NCBI GenBank assembly: GCA_011056835.1
Contig: DSDU01000007.1
Location: forward strand, 1-34,982
Direction: 5' to 3'
Origin: Deltaproteobacteria bacterium
GTDB taxonomy: Bacteria > Desulfobacterota > Syntrophia > Syntrophales > UBA6807
Length of the DNA stretch: 34,982 bases
Of this stretch, positions 8,232 to 17,547 are shown piece by piece (position 1 is the stretch's first letter; the number at the start of each line of letters is the position of its first letter). Position numbers and translations under genes: made by a program. Below the pieces are notes generated by a model. It ran no database searches. It worked only from the letters and a program-made list of their open reading frames with translations, and was not told the origin of the DNA.

Positions 8232-8870
8232 CTACGTGCCGCTGACGACGGAAACGACGTCTTCAAAGGGAACATCCACGTCCCCGATCTGGATATGGAC
8301 ACTGCCCCCATTGAATGTCACGCCGGTGACGGTGCCGGTGACATACGTATCCATATTTACGGACTCACCTTGCAGATTGGTTCCTTCCACCGCAAAGTAA
8401 TACGAACCGCTTTCGATGCCGCTGCAATCCCACTGAACCGAATTCAGTCCCTGCTGCTGAGATCCCACTTCAATCTTTTTTACAAGACTTCCGCTTGAGT
8501 TGTAGATGGACACCGTCCCCTTTGAAATATTTTCCGCGGCACTGTAAATAAGAGTAACGGGTGTTCCGTCGATTTCCATGACATCTCCCTGCGCCGCAAT
8601 CTCTTTACCGATCAATGATACCGCTTCGATCTGATTGGCAAACACCTGGTGAGCCGCAACCGTTTCAAGACTCGCATTCATATTACTCAACTGTTCGAGA
8701 CTCGAAAACTGTGCAAGCTGGGCCGTAAAATCAGTGCCGTCCATGGGGTTCAGCGGGTCCTGATGTTTTAACTGGGCAATGAGCATCTGAAAAAACTCAT
8801 CCTTTCCCAGGGTATTTTTTTGAATCGTACCTGTTGAACTGCCGTTTCCCACTGATGCCACACTGCTCAT
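8232..8870 (-). CDS. flgD: FlgD, hook cap/scaffold protein
   Basis: FlgD caps the growing hook and promotes FlgE assembly. The family signature LGKDEFFQMLIAQLKHQDPLNPMDGTDF sits near the N-terminus, followed by AQFSSLEQLSNMN. The C-terminal part (about 110-212) has the FlgD Ig-like/tudor pattern, such as GTVSIYNSSGSLVKKIEVG. The ORF track starts 70 codons upstream at 9080, overlapping the 3' end of fliK. The ATG at 8870 is preferred because AGGAGGGC precedes it and the protein then begins at the conserved region (212 residues, a normal length). Confidence 0.93.
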   Translation of the reverse strand: MSSVASVGNGSSTGTIQKNTLGKDEFFQMLIAQLKHQDPLNPMDGTDFTAQLAQFSSLEQLSNMNASLETVAAHQVFANQIEAVSLIGKEIAAQGDVMEIDGTPVTLIYSAAENISKGTVSIYNSSGSLVKKIEVGSQQQGLNSVQWDCSGIESGSYYFAVEGTNLQGESVNMDTYVTGTVTGVTFNGGSVHIQIGDVDVPFEDVVSVVSGT

Positions 8871-8892
8871 GTCCTGCCCTCCTGATGTTCCT

Positions 8893-10614
8893 TTACGCAA
8901 AGAGGCTGATTCGACCATCCGCCCGATCCGATGGTGCCTGAATATAGTCTGCGGCGGCTCCACCGTCTGGAGACGTTTCTTTTTCCCCGCTATTGTCGCC
9001 GCCGTGATTTTTTCCCCGTCTGTTGTCGAACAATCTGCCGTCTCGATCGAACTGGAAACCATTTCCTCCCATCCGGTCATGAAGGGATACGTCGATAGTC
9101 TCAGCTACCAACCCCTGCGTGTTAAGGGCCGTTTTCAGCAGATCGGAGTTTGATTGCAGCAACTGGCGCACCTCATACTGGTCAGCCCTGAGGATTACGT
9201 GCACTTTGTTGTCCCGTATAAAAAGATCAAGATCGATCGATCCGAGATGCGGCGGATTCAGTTCGATTTTCACATGTCCGAACCCTTTCCCGAGTTTTGC
9301 CTGAACGGTGGTTGTCACCTGATTGATGATATCCCGTGATTTAATACTCAATTGATCATTTTTTCCGGCATCGACCGTCGTCTGCGCATCAATCCGATTC
9401 ACGGGAGCGTGCCTTCCTTCAGAAGCCCGATCGTTTGAACGAGGTTCCCAAAGGATGTCTCTCATCCGTTGATCATTGCCCTTCGACTCATCGGAAAAAC
9501 CGGTACGTCGCGCGTTGTCTTCTTCCTGTCCTGTGTTTCCGCGAACCATGAATTGCTGCTTCATTTCCCCCCGGGTCGTTTCGGCTCCCTGCTTTTTCGG
9601 TTCCGGCGCTTGATCGTTCGCTGCTCCGCTCATACCCGATTTCCCGACTTTCAGACGCTGCGATTCTCCGGCATACATCGCTGTAACTTTCTCCGCCGCG
9701 GGAGTTGCGCCCGTTTTTTCCGATATAGTCTCTCCCGCCGAGGCATGAACTGCCGATCCGTGTTCCCTGTTTGAATTTAAGGCCGAGGGCTGCCCGTGGC
9801 GGGCTTTGCCGTGGATATTCGTATCCCGCTTCCCAATGGCCGCTGTTTCATCACTGGCCGGGATATTATTAACCGATGATTCAGAAGTACCGTGTCTAAT
9901 AGTTACTCCTGCTGCCTCACGGGATATTGGCGCTCTTCGTCCCCGCAAGGATGAATGAACCGCCGTGCCGGCCCCTTTTTCATTACTGATCTTTGTATCT
10001 TTCAGTCGCGAAGTCGCCTGGGCATGAGAACGATCAGATGTTGCATCCAAATGATGTACGCCATTATTCCCGCTGATCTTTCCTTTTTCCTCGTTCGGCT
10101 TGGAATGTGCCGTTGTCGGCACATCGAATCTCCCTCTTCCATGCTGCCGTCTGCTGTTCCGCAAAGAAATGCTTTTTGCTTCGTCGCCATCGCCCTTGAT
10201 GCCGATCCCTGAAAACAGTACGGCATCAAGCGCGCTCCTGGTTTTGTTGTTCATGCTATCGGTATTGAGAATCTCAGGGTTTTTTGTTTCCGATTTTCCC
10301 ATTCGATGAAAGATATGCCCTTGTACCGCATCATTAGAAGTGATGCGATTCTGCCGGTCATTCGCTGCGTCCGGGCCTGCCTGTCCGGCACGTAATAATA
10401 AATAGTGCGCCGATTTCCGTGAATCAGACTTTCCGCCGCCGGTCATCATATTTCTAAGAACTTGAAAGAATCTTGCCCCGTGACCTGCATCGGCTTCAAG
10501 CCCGTTCTCGGAGATTCCATTCTTCTGCCTTACCGCGCCCTTTCCGTTATTCGACAGAAGCGTTTTTCCCGAACCTTCACCTTGTCCAGCCACCATATTC
10601 ATTAATGCGTTCAC
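8893..10614 (-). CDS. fliK: FliK, hook-length control protein
   Basis: FliK is the secreted molecular ruler that sets hook length and switches export specificity. The N-terminal ~420 residues are low-complexity, polar and rich in Gly, Ser, Arg and His, as in other FliKs. The conserved C-terminal domain (about 425-510) contains AKLGKGFGHVKIELNPPHLG and VHVILRADQYEVRQLLQ. It is the first gene of the fliK-flgD-flgE set. The ORF track starts at ATG 10641, but a good sigma-54 element predicts a transcript start near 10639, inside that codon. A GTG at 10614 has GGAGAA a suitable five bases upstream and is chosen here (573 residues). The ATG at 10602 is a weaker alternative. Confidence 0.85.
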   Translation of the reverse strand: MNALMNMVAGQGEGSGKTLLSNNGKGAVRQKNGISENGLEADAGHGARFFQVLRNMMTGGGKSDSRKSAHYLLLRAGQAGPDAANDRQNRITSNDAVQGHIFHRMGKSETKNPEILNTDSMNNKTRSALDAVLFSGIGIKGDGDEAKSISLRNSRRQHGRGRFDVPTTAHSKPNEEKGKISGNNGVHHLDATSDRSHAQATSRLKDTKISNEKGAGTAVHSSLRGRRAPISREAAGVTIRHGTSESSVNNIPASDETAAIGKRDTNIHGKARHGQPSALNSNREHGSAVHASAGETISEKTGATPAAEKVTAMYAGESQRLKVGKSGMSGAANDQAPEPKKQGAETTRGEMKQQFMVRGNTGQEEDNARRTGFSDESKGNDQRMRDILWEPRSNDRASEGRHAPVNRIDAQTTVDAGKNDQLSIKSRDIINQVTTTVQAKLGKGFGHVKIELNPPHLGSIDLDLFIRDNKVHVILRADQYEVRQLLQSNSDLLKTALNTQGLVAETIDVSLHDRMGGNGFQFDRDGRLFDNRRGKNHGGDNSGEKETSPDGGAAADYIQAPSDRADGRISLFA

Positions 10615-10649
10615 GGATTCTCCATCGCCGAAATTTTTCATATATAGTG

Positions 10650-10666
10650 AGCAAAAGACATGCCAT
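10650..10666 (-). promoter_or_regulatory. Sigma-54 promoter of fliK-flgD-flgE
   Basis: The minus strand reads ATGGCATGTCTTTTGCT, with GG and GC ten bases apart as the -24/-12 class requires, and a TTGC -12 box. The expected transcript start is near 10639. This fits hook-class genes being sigma-54 dependent in bacteria with FlrC/FleR-type activators. It also decides the fliK start codon. Confidence 0.75.
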
Positions 10667-11286
10667 TAATGAAAGAAGATATATATTACATTATTACAAC
10701 AGGTTAGCGTTGAGACATCATGGCAGAACAATCAGGAAGGAAAAATTTGCCTGTTTCGTGGAAGATATACGAAGAATTTGCCGCTTCGACGTGCCGCCGG
10801 TCGGACGTAATCGATTGCAGGGAGCAATAAGCCACCGGCTGAAGCCCAGGGTCTGCCGGGCAGGTGACTGGCCCGTTTCAGTCCCGCCCCGGTGTGACTG
10901 AAACGGGTATTGTCGGCTGACGATATGGGAAAAGGTTGGTATCATGCAAGGGAGTTCGTATCTCGGAAATGGAAATCGAAAAATATTATCCGATCGTGAA
11001 CACCTTATTCAAGACAACCGCGTTTCCGCGGGGATTGAAATATCCGCTTACGGAGACGCGGACATGTGAATTTTGTATTTGAAAACCGGGGCATTTGATG
11101 CGTGGGTGGTCGATTGTTGATCGTCGATGGTAAACAGGAACTGAAAAATCAAAAACCGGAAAACACAGAGGGAAACGTGTAAATCGGATTTCAAAAATAG
11201 TCATGTATACAGTAATTTTACCACGAAGCGTCGTCCTCGCGTCTTTTGCCCTGAGTCTTCAGGATCGAACATTTCACGAAAGATCG
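10667..11286. other. Gap between motE and fliK with a long palindrome
   Basis: About 620 bases without a recognisable gene. The open frames 10718-10945 and 10986-11204 (both minus) have no ribosome sites or known motifs. A segment around 11105-11135 is a low-complexity mix of GATTGTTGATCGTCGATGG that reads as protein-like only by chance. The notable element is the 12-bp palindrome at 10872-10907. The right end, next to motE, shows no T-rich terminator. Confidence 0.6.
10872..10907. repeat. Perfect 12-bp inverted repeat upstream of fliK
   Basis: CCCGTTTCAGTC at 10872-10883 is exactly matched by GACTGAAACGGG at 10896-10907, with a 12-base GC-rich loop. The centre is about 250 bases upstream of the predicted fliK transcript start. 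No T-run follows on either strand, so a simple terminator is unlikely. It could be an activator-binding site, a stable RNA hairpin or a leftover of a mobile repeat. Confidence 0.7.
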
Positions 11287-11895
11287 TTATTTTTCACGTG
11301 GTGAGCCCAGAGAGAGTTGACGATCGGTTATTTCTTTTGTAATTTCCAGCGCACGTTCAGGTTTTATATGCTCCCACATTGCACCGGCTTTGGCTCTCTT
11401 CATATTCATAATGATTGCCGCCGCCGTTTCGTTATCCAGCCTTTCCAGCATGGAACCGGCGTGTGCAGGAGGAAAGGATTCGTAAATTCTCGCAAGATCC
11501 TGATATTTTCTTTCATCCACTTCCTTGATCGACTCAACCAGAATCGTCAATCTTTCTTCCAATTCCCGCAACTGTTCTATTCTGGCAAGTATTTCCTTTT
11601 TCATAATGGTAAGGTTATGCTTTTCGTTCTGAAGATCCCTTTCACGGGTCTCAAGTTCTTCCTGTCTTTTCATGAGTGACGCCAGGAGTTCCCGTTCTTT
11701 AAGCAGCCGGTCGGTGCCGATATCTCTGATCTTCCGATCTTCAAAATTTACCCGGGAAGGCTCGGCAAATGCCGGACTGACGGACAAATACTGATGCATC
11801 ATGTCAGTTTTGACGACGATACCGCCGATGGCAATAATTTTCGTCAGAACAAAGATAACAAGAACGATTTCACAGGTTATTAATATTTTTTTCAA
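11287..11895 (-). CDS. motE: MotE-like flagellar protein (MgtE-N-like fold)
   Basis: A 202-residue protein with an N-terminal membrane or signal segment (about residues 3-27). A long charged coiled coil (about 60-130) follows, then a C-terminal domain with YESFPPAHAGSMLERLDNETAAAIIMNMKRAKAGAMWEHI, the hallmark of the MotE/MgtE-N group. In rhizobia MotE is a periplasmic chaperone for the motility protein MotC. In many other bacteria a homologue sits after fliJ, and its role there is less clear. The start codon appears to be TTG, overlapping the fliJ stop as TTGA. The next ATG would remove the membrane segment. Confidence 0.82.
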   Translation of the reverse strand: MKKILITCEIVLVIFVLTKIIAIGGIVVKTDMMHQYLSVSPAFAEPSRVNFEDRKIRDIGTDRLLKERELLASLMKRQEELETRERDLQNEKHNLTIMKKEILARIEQLRELEERLTILVESIKEVDERKYQDLARIYESFPPAHAGSMLERLDNETAAAIIMNMKRAKAGAMWEHIKPERALEITKEITDRQLSLGSPREK

Positions 11896-12335
11896 CGTCC
11901 GCCACCCTTATTTGCATTTATGATTCCCCGTTCATCCAGTTCTTTTCTTTCCCGTTCATGCACCTCTGCCTTGTATTCCTCAAACCGGCGCTCACGGATA
12001 TTCTCTATGATTTTCCTCTGTTTAACGGTTTCGACCAGCACGGTTCTCTTCCGTTCCAGTTCGTGCTCGACTGTTTTGATAACTGCCTGCTGCCTCTGTT
12101 CCTGTTCTTTTAAACGTCGGATATAAGCAGTATGAAGAGCGATGTCCGTCGGCCGTATGTCTCCTCTTCCAATCGTATTGACATGAGCCGTCATCTTTTC
12201 TCTGTCTTCCATCATGCCGCACAAGCGCTCCATTTCATGATCAAGCCGTCGCTTAATATCAGCAAATTCGGCAAGAGATTGCTCCTCACGCTGTTTTCTG
12301 AAATCTAAAACCGATTGTAATCTAAAACGAAACAT
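11892..12335 (-). CDS. fliJ: FliJ, flagellar export chaperone and ATPase stalk
   Basis: A 147-residue, highly charged protein predicted to be almost wholly an antiparallel coiled coil, starting FRFRLQSVLDFRKQREEQ, the FliJ N-terminal pattern. FliJ sits in the centre of the FliI hexamer and escorts export chaperones. It follows fliI by 72 bases with only a weak ribosome site (AAAGAATGA). Its last bases overlap motE. Confidence 0.92.
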   Translation of the reverse strand: MFRFRLQSVLDFRKQREEQSLAEFADIKRRLDHEMERLCGMMEDREKMTAHVNTIGRGDIRPTDIALHTAYIRRLKEQEQRQQAVIKTVEHELERKRTVLVETVKQRKIIENIRERRFEEYKAEVHERERKELDERGIINANKGGGR

Positions 12336-12407
12336 GCTGATAATTCATTCTTTTTCGCTTGCATTATTTGCTGTTCATTACTATTCGACACCAAAGCTGC
12401 ACACCAA

Positions 12408-13721
12408 TCAGGAAAGCAGAGCGAAAAGCTGTTTTTTCGTCTCGGCGAAACTAACACATTCATGAATATCCTGTTGCAGGAAAGCGTTTATCTTATCGAT
12501 CATCCTAATGGCGAAGTCAATTCGTTCATTACTTCCCTTTACATACGCACCGATGTTGATAAGGTCTTCGGCCTTTCGGTAGGTAGCCACCGCATTCAGG
12601 ATATCGTTTGCTTTCCGACGATGTTCGTCGTCGACAATATCATTCATCACTCTGCTGATACTCTGAAGAACGTCAATAGCCGGATAGTGGTTTTTCGAAG
12701 CGAGATCGCGGGAAAGCGTTATGTGGCCGTCAAGGATAGACCGCGCCGCATCGGCTATGGGCTCATTAAAATCATCACCTTCTACAAGAACGGTATACAG
12801 GCCGGTTATGCTCCCTCCGCCTTCAATATTTCCGGTTCTCTCCAATAAACGGGGCAGCAGACTGAACACCGACGGCGTATAACCCTTTGTCGTCGGAGGT
12901 TCACCCAGGAAAAGTCCTACTTCCCGCTGAGCCATGGCATACCGGGTTAAGGAATCGACCATGAGCAGCACATGTTTTCCTTTATCACGAAAATATTCCG
13001 ATATCGAGGTGGCGACGTATGCCGCCCTCATTCGAATCAGAGGGTGACTGTCCGAGGTAGCCACGACGACCACCGATCGCGCTAATCCTTCCTCACCAAG
13101 GTTGTTTTCAATAAATTCCCGAACTTCACGACCCCTTTCCCCGATGAGTCCGATGACATTGATATCCGCTTTTGTCTGTCTCGCTATCATTCCGAGCAGG
13201 AGACTCTTTCCGACACCGGAGCCCGAGAATATACCCATTCGCTGTCCCTTGCCGCAACTGAACAAACCGTTGACGGCTCTGATTCCGAGATCTATCGGCT
13301 CCTTGATTCTTCCCCGCTTCAGCGGATTAATCGCGTCGGCATAGATCGGATACTCATCCTCGTATTCAATTCTCCCCTTGTCATCGATGGGCTGACCCAG
13401 TCCGTCAATAACCCTTCCGAGGCAACTTTCGCCGACTCTCACATCGGCCTTTTTGCCGAGAGGCAATATCCGCGAACCCGGTCCGATGCCGTTAAGTCCT
13501 TCAATGGGCATCATGAGAACTTTTCCGTTTCTAAAGCCCACAACTTCTGCAATAATTGAATCGCTCTGACCATTCGGATATATCCGGCACATTTCACCAA
13601 TCGAACTTCCCGTATCGTGCCCCTCCACCAACAGGCCGGTAATTTCATCGACCTTACCATACAAACGAATGGGATTGGCCTGTTCGATCGCCCGATAATA
13701 ACGTGTCAGATGCGTGTTCAT
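12408..13721 (-). CDS. fliI: FliI, flagellar export ATPase
   Basis: FliI is the hexameric ATPase that powers and organises entry of substrates into the flagellar export gate. The Walker A motif SGSGVGKS lies at about residues 166-173. The Walker B region is VLLMVDSLTRYAMAQREVG, followed by the family-specific GEPPTTKGYTPSVFS. The N-terminal beta-barrel and the C-terminal helical domain (ATYRKAEDLINIGAYVKGSN) are complete in 437 residues. It starts 12 bases after the fliH stop with AGGGAT upstream. Confidence 0.97.
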   Translation of the reverse strand: MNTHLTRYYRAIEQANPIRLYGKVDEITGLLVEGHDTGSSIGEMCRIYPNGQSDSIIAEVVGFRNGKVLMMPIEGLNGIGPGSRILPLGKKADVRVGESCLGRVIDGLGQPIDDKGRIEYEDEYPIYADAINPLKRGRIKEPIDLGIRAVNGLFSCGKGQRMGIFSGSGVGKSLLLGMIARQTKADINVIGLIGERGREVREFIENNLGEEGLARSVVVVATSDSHPLIRMRAAYVATSISEYFRDKGKHVLLMVDSLTRYAMAQREVGLFLGEPPTTKGYTPSVFSLLPRLLERTGNIEGGGSITGLYTVLVEGDDFNEPIADAARSILDGHITLSRDLASKNHYPAIDVLQSISRVMNDIVDDEHRRKANDILNAVATYRKAEDLINIGAYVKGSNERIDFAIRMIDKINAFLQQDIHECVSFAETKKQLFALLS

Positions 13722-13733
13722 AACGAAGAATCC

Positions 13734-14414
13734 CTATGATGTTATCAATGATTCCAATATGTTATTAAGCTGTTCTTCAAGACGTGCATCAACTTCTGCA
13801 TATCGTGTCGCAATGATGGCCCCACCCGGCTTAATACGGTCATCCCTTTCCAGAACGAAACTTTCCACCAGACCCTGCGTACTCAAAAAATCAGGCTTTG
13901 TTTCAGCGATGTAGTCGTAGTCCCGCGGATTGAGTTTGATCGTCATGTCATCTTTTTCCTGGATGCAGCCGAGGGCATGTTTGACCACATCGATGACAAC
14001 CGTGCGATCGGTCGATACTTCCCGATGAATAACCTTCTCGGCAATCATGAATGCAAGTTTCAGTATGGCCTGTTCCGACTGCTTCCATACATCGGATCTG
14101 GCTGATTTTAACCCCTCCACCGAGAGCTCGACTGCTTGAAAAGCCTGAGCGAGTTCCTGAAGAGCTTGATTCCTGCCTTCAGCGATTCCCGCCTTGAAAC
14201 CACTGTCGTACGCTTCCTTTTTTAATTCATCGAGCAGGGCCTGTGAAATTTTGGAGCGGTCTTCGCTGCCGTTTGTTTTCTCCTGTGTATCCAGCACCGT
14301 ATTTCTCGCGGCGGGAGACGATAGAGCCGATTCCGATCGTTTCTTCCCGTCCTTTTCCGCTTTAACGATCCTTACATGTTCGGCTTTAATAATTTTGCTA
14401 GACGAACTGATCAT
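13734..14414 (-). CDS. fliH: FliH, flagellar export ATPase regulator
   Basis: FliH dimerises, binds FliI and links it to the C-ring. The N-terminal ~90 residues are charged and variable. A central helix with spaced small residues (GFKAGIAEGRNQALQELAQAF, about 92-112) carries the FliH GxxxG-like repeat region. The C-terminal domain with HREVSTDRTVVIDVVKHAL and VESFVLERDDRIKPGGAIIAT matches the V-ATPase E-like fold. The ORF track starts at 14468. The ATG at 14414 is chosen for its GGGGGAGCGAGG site (226 residues). It overlaps fliG by 17 bases. Confidence 0.93.
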   Translation of the reverse strand: MISSSSKIIKAEHVRIVKAEKDGKKRSESALSSPAARNTVLDTQEKTNGSEDRSKISQALLDELKKEAYDSGFKAGIAEGRNQALQELAQAFQAVELSVEGLKSARSDVWKQSEQAILKLAFMIAEKVIHREVSTDRTVVIDVVKHALGCIQEKDDMTIKLNPRDYDYIAETKPDFLSTQGLVESFVLERDDRIKPGGAIIATRYAEVDARLEEQLNNILESLITS

Positions 14415-15402
14415 CCTCGCTCCCCCTCGAAATCTGAATTCGTCCCTCCGCGTCCAAACGTTTTGCAACTTCTATTATGCTTTTCTGACTGTACTCAACA
14501 TCCGAAAGTCGTGTCGGCGGCATGAGCTCAATGTCTTCTTTAAGCATCTCTGCCGCCCGCTTTGACATATTCTTGAATATCTTTTCTCTCATATCCGGGT
14601 CGACGACTTTGATCGCCCGGGCAAGATCTTCACCATTGACTTCCTGAAGAATGTCTCTGATGCTCTTATCGTCAAGTTTGAATATATCGTCAAAGGTAAA
14701 CATAAGATTCCTGATATCTCCGGCAAGTTCAGGATCCGATTCATCAAGGTAATCGAGGATCGCGCTTTCATTTGAACGACTCATCTTATTGAGAATGTCG
14801 GCCATCATGTCAACGCCGCCGAAATGCCGTTCGCTGGTATTTCCCACGATCAATTCCGACTCGAGCGTCCTTGCCATCTCATCGATGAACTCGTTGGGAA
14901 CGCTCTGAAGCGTCGCCATTCGTTTGACTATTTCCGTTTGCTTGTCAAAAGGAAGACCTTCCAGGACGGCCGCCGCCTGTTCCGATCGGAGGTGGGCCAA
15001 AATCAAGGCAATCGTCTGGGGATGCTCCGCCTTGGTAAAATCCATGATTACCCGGGGATCTACCGTTCGCAGCTTTTCTATAACGGGATTATCATAAGGT
15101 CTAAACGAATCATTCTCGATTGATTCGATAACTTTTAACGCCTTTTCCTCTCCCACCGCCTTGATCAGAATGTTTCTGATAATATCGTCGCCGACGGATA
15201 CGATACGTTTCCCCTTTTCCTGAGCAAGCTTGCAGAAATCCCGCGCAACTTCATGCATTTCTTCGTTCGATATGTTTCTGAGTCGGTTCATGTGAGTTCC
15301 CAATACCTTGATTTCATCCGATCTCAGATTCCGAATAACCTTGGCGGCCAGTTCTTCATTCAGGGATAAAAGTAATATGGCTGCTTTCTCCTGATTCGTC
15401 AT
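14398..15402 (-). CDS. fliG: FliG, flagellar motor switch protein
   Basis: FliG is the top C-ring protein that meets MotA and generates torque. All three domains are visible. The N-terminal part (EKAAILLLSLNEELAAKVIRNL) binds FliF. The middle domain carries the EHPQTIALILAHLRSEQAAAVL motif. The C-terminal part (about 230-334) contains the charged torque helix region EDLARAIKVVDPDMREKIFKN. The length of 334 residues is standard. Confidence 0.97.
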   Translation of the reverse strand: MTNQEKAAILLLSLNEELAAKVIRNLRSDEIKVLGTHMNRLRNISNEEMHEVARDFCKLAQEKGKRIVSVGDDIIRNILIKAVGEEKALKVIESIENDSFRPYDNPVIEKLRTVDPRVIMDFTKAEHPQTIALILAHLRSEQAAAVLEGLPFDKQTEIVKRMATLQSVPNEFIDEMARTLESELIVGNTSERHFGGVDMMADILNKMSRSNESAILDYLDESDPELAGDIRNLMFTFDDIFKLDDKSIRDILQEVNGEDLARAIKVVDPDMREKIFKNMSKRAAEMLKEDIELMPPTRLSDVEYSQKSIIEVAKRLDAEGRIQISRGSEDDQFV

Positions 15403-15440
15403 GCGATCGTAGTCCTCCCGTTTCGTCCCGTATCACCGAT

Positions 15441-17024
15441 CTACTTCAGCCAGTTTCTGATCAATTCCGCAAATCCCTGATCATCCGTAACGGCAAGTTT
15501 TTTTACAGCCTCTATTTCTGCGCTTACTTCACCTTTCGGTTCTTCCAGGGATAACGACCCTCTGCCCATTTCCAGCTGTTCGTTCGTGCCGGCTGCATTG
15601 AGCACGCCCTGCGCCTGTACCAGGTTTTCATTTCCTCGTTCCAGCAATGACTTCACCACCGGCCGAATGACAAAGAGGGCGACAAAGATAATGGCAACCA
15701 GAGATACCAGGTATTTTATCATCGGGATGAATAGAGCCACTTTCTTTTTCCATGAATCGCCTGACAATAATTCCTGGTCGGCATCAACTGTTTTGAATGG
15801 AACCGATGTTACAACAACCTGATCTCCCCGCCGTGAATCAAACCCGACACAATTTTTTACAAGATCTTCCAGGGACTGCATCTCTTTCTTTGATCGTGGT
15901 TCAAATACTTCAACACCCCTGTCGTCTTTTTCATAAATTCCATCCACCATAACGGCAACGGAAAGCTTCTCAATCGTTCCTACAGGCATCATTGTTTTGT
16001 TGACGACCCGGTTTATTTCATAATTAACGATTTCATCAGTTTTTTCGTGATTTGATCCATATCTGCCTGATCCTGTCTTTTCCGTCGGCGCAACCGTGCT
16101 CTGTCCACCATCCGGTGCCGGTTTCGCGGATCGTTCTATCTTGCGATGCCTGCTCCGGACCGCCGGTTCTTCAGCATCATAGATTTCTTCTGTTTTTTCC
16201 ATGACCCTGAAATCAAGGGATGCCGACACTCGGGCGATGACCTTGTCTTCACCGACCACCTTGGTCAGCATGGACTGAATCCGATTGGCAAATTCGTTTT
16301 CAATATTTCTTCGATAGTCCGCCTGCGATGTTGTTCTTCGCGAAAGCTGCGATTCCGGCTGTCTTTTCGATAGCACCTGTCCCCTGCTGTCCAAAATCAT
16401 GACACTCTCCGGTGTCAACTCTTCGATACTGCCGGCTACCAAATGGGCGATTCCCTCAATCTGTGCATCACCCAGCCGGCTGCCGTTTCGCAATTTGAGA
16501 AAAACGGAGGCAGTGGGTTTCGCTTCATTCTCAACAAAAAGTGATTTTTTGGGGATAACGATATGGACTCTACTGGCCTGAACTTCATCAAGATTATTGA
16601 TTGTTCGGGACAGCTCTCCTTGAAGGGCTCTCTGATAATTCAACTGCTGGACAAAATCGGTCACTCCGAAATTTTTTTCGTCGAATATTTCAAATCCCAC
16701 GACACCGCCCTGGGGCAAGCCGGTTGATGCGAGATCCAGTCTCAATTCCGAGACCTTTTCAGACGGGACCGAGATAGCATCCCCCGACGCAGATAATTTG
16801 TAGGCAATTTTTTTCTCCTGAAGGCGGGCAATGATCTTACCTGCATCATTAGTTGGCAGGTTCGAATAAAGAATTCGATAATCCTTCTGATTCATCAATA
16901 TGACAAGGGCGCTGATAACCACAAAGCTGAGGCCGGCGGCGACAATGACCGCTATCCGTTTTGACGGTGCAAGCGAATTGAATCCCTGAGACAACTGATT
17001 GAAAAATTGAAATACCGATTCCAT
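15441..17024 (-). CDS. fliF: FliF, MS-ring protein
   Basis: FliF forms the membrane-embedded MS ring, the base of the flagellum. Two membrane segments lie at about residues 24-43 and 430-452. Between them are the periplasmic ring-building motifs, including the YscJ-like region RILYSNLPTNDAGKIIARLQ and the domain with RVHIVIPKKSLFVENEAKPTASVF. The cytoplasmic C-terminus, which binds FliG, ends in FAELIRNWLK. A clear AAAGGAATT site precedes the ATG, and the gene follows fliE by 11 bases. Length (527) is normal. Confidence 0.97.
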   Translation of the reverse strand: MESVFQFFNQLSQGFNSLAPSKRIAVIVAAGLSFVVISALVILMNQKDYRILYSNLPTNDAGKIIARLQEKKIAYKLSASGDAISVPSEKVSELRLDLASTGLPQGGVVGFEIFDEKNFGVTDFVQQLNYQRALQGELSRTINNLDEVQASRVHIVIPKKSLFVENEAKPTASVFLKLRNGSRLGDAQIEGIAHLVAGSIEELTPESVMILDSRGQVLSKRQPESQLSRRTTSQADYRRNIENEFANRIQSMLTKVVGEDKVIARVSASLDFRVMEKTEEIYDAEEPAVRSRHRKIERSAKPAPDGGQSTVAPTEKTGSGRYGSNHEKTDEIVNYEINRVVNKTMMPVGTIEKLSVAVMVDGIYEKDDRGVEVFEPRSKKEMQSLEDLVKNCVGFDSRRGDQVVVTSVPFKTVDADQELLSGDSWKKKVALFIPMIKYLVSLVAIIFVALFVIRPVVKSLLERGNENLVQAQGVLNAAGTNEQLEMGRGSLSLEEPKGEVSAEIEAVKKLAVTDDQGFAELIRNWLK

Positions 17025-17035
17025 AGCGAATTCCT

Positions 17036-17335
17036 TTATACCGACATTCTCATGATCTCTTGATACGCCTCAACGACTTTGTTCCTGACCTGCATCATTG
17101 TTCGAAAAGAGATGCTGGCCTTCTCCAGCGCTATAATCGCGTCATGGATGCTTGCGGCGTCGTCAAGTTCGACTTTTACGATAGCCTCGTCGGCATCTAT
17201 CTGCATTTTATTGATATCGCTTACCATATTACTTAACATATCACCAAACGTATGATTTGTTTCTTTCGTGGCGCTCTTATTTTGCAGAGAACGCGCGGCA
17301 AAACGTTGATCCGGTTGAATGCTTATTTCAGACAT
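17036..17335 (-). CDS. fliE: FliE, MS ring-rod junction protein
   Basis: A 99-residue protein that joins the MS ring to the rod. The C-terminal helix DDAASIHDAIIALEKASISFRTMMQVRNKVVEAYQEIMRM is the FliE signature. The N-terminal ~30 residues are polar and variable. A ribosome site (AAAGGATAAC) precedes the ATG. Confidence 0.95.
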   Translation of the reverse strand: MSEISIQPDQRFAARSLQNKSATKETNHTFGDMLSNMVSDINKMQIDADEAIVKVELDDAASIHDAIIALEKASISFRTMMQVRNKVVEAYQEIMRMSV

Positions 17336-17547
17336 GCCTGTTATCCTTTCATATTCATTGTCGTGGCCGTTTCACACACGCCGTTTTGAGATTAACCCGC
17401 ACCATCGGATCAGACAGAACCGGAAACGGACATTGATAAAATTTTCCCTGCGTGCCGCTATGAAGTTTCAAGTTAAAATTCCCCTTACCGTGATACCTTG
17501 CATGGCCTTGCGTTCATACACGGCTATTATTAATAATTGTCACTCTA
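17336..17547. other. Spacer between flgC and fliE
   Basis: A 212-base gap inside an otherwise tight operon. It holds no open frame with support and no -24/-12 element by inspection. ATTATTAATAAT near 17524-17535 is a short palindrome close to the end of flgC. Confidence 0.4.

Noticed and set aside
8871-9080. Extended N-terminus of FlgD in the ORF track (70 extra codons)
   Set aside because: It overlaps the FliK C-terminus in another frame, has no family similarity and the ATG at 8870 has a strong ribosome site.
10986-11204. 72-codon ORF between motE and fliK
   Set aside because: Low-complexity sequence, no ribosome site, resembles intergenic repeats more than a protein.
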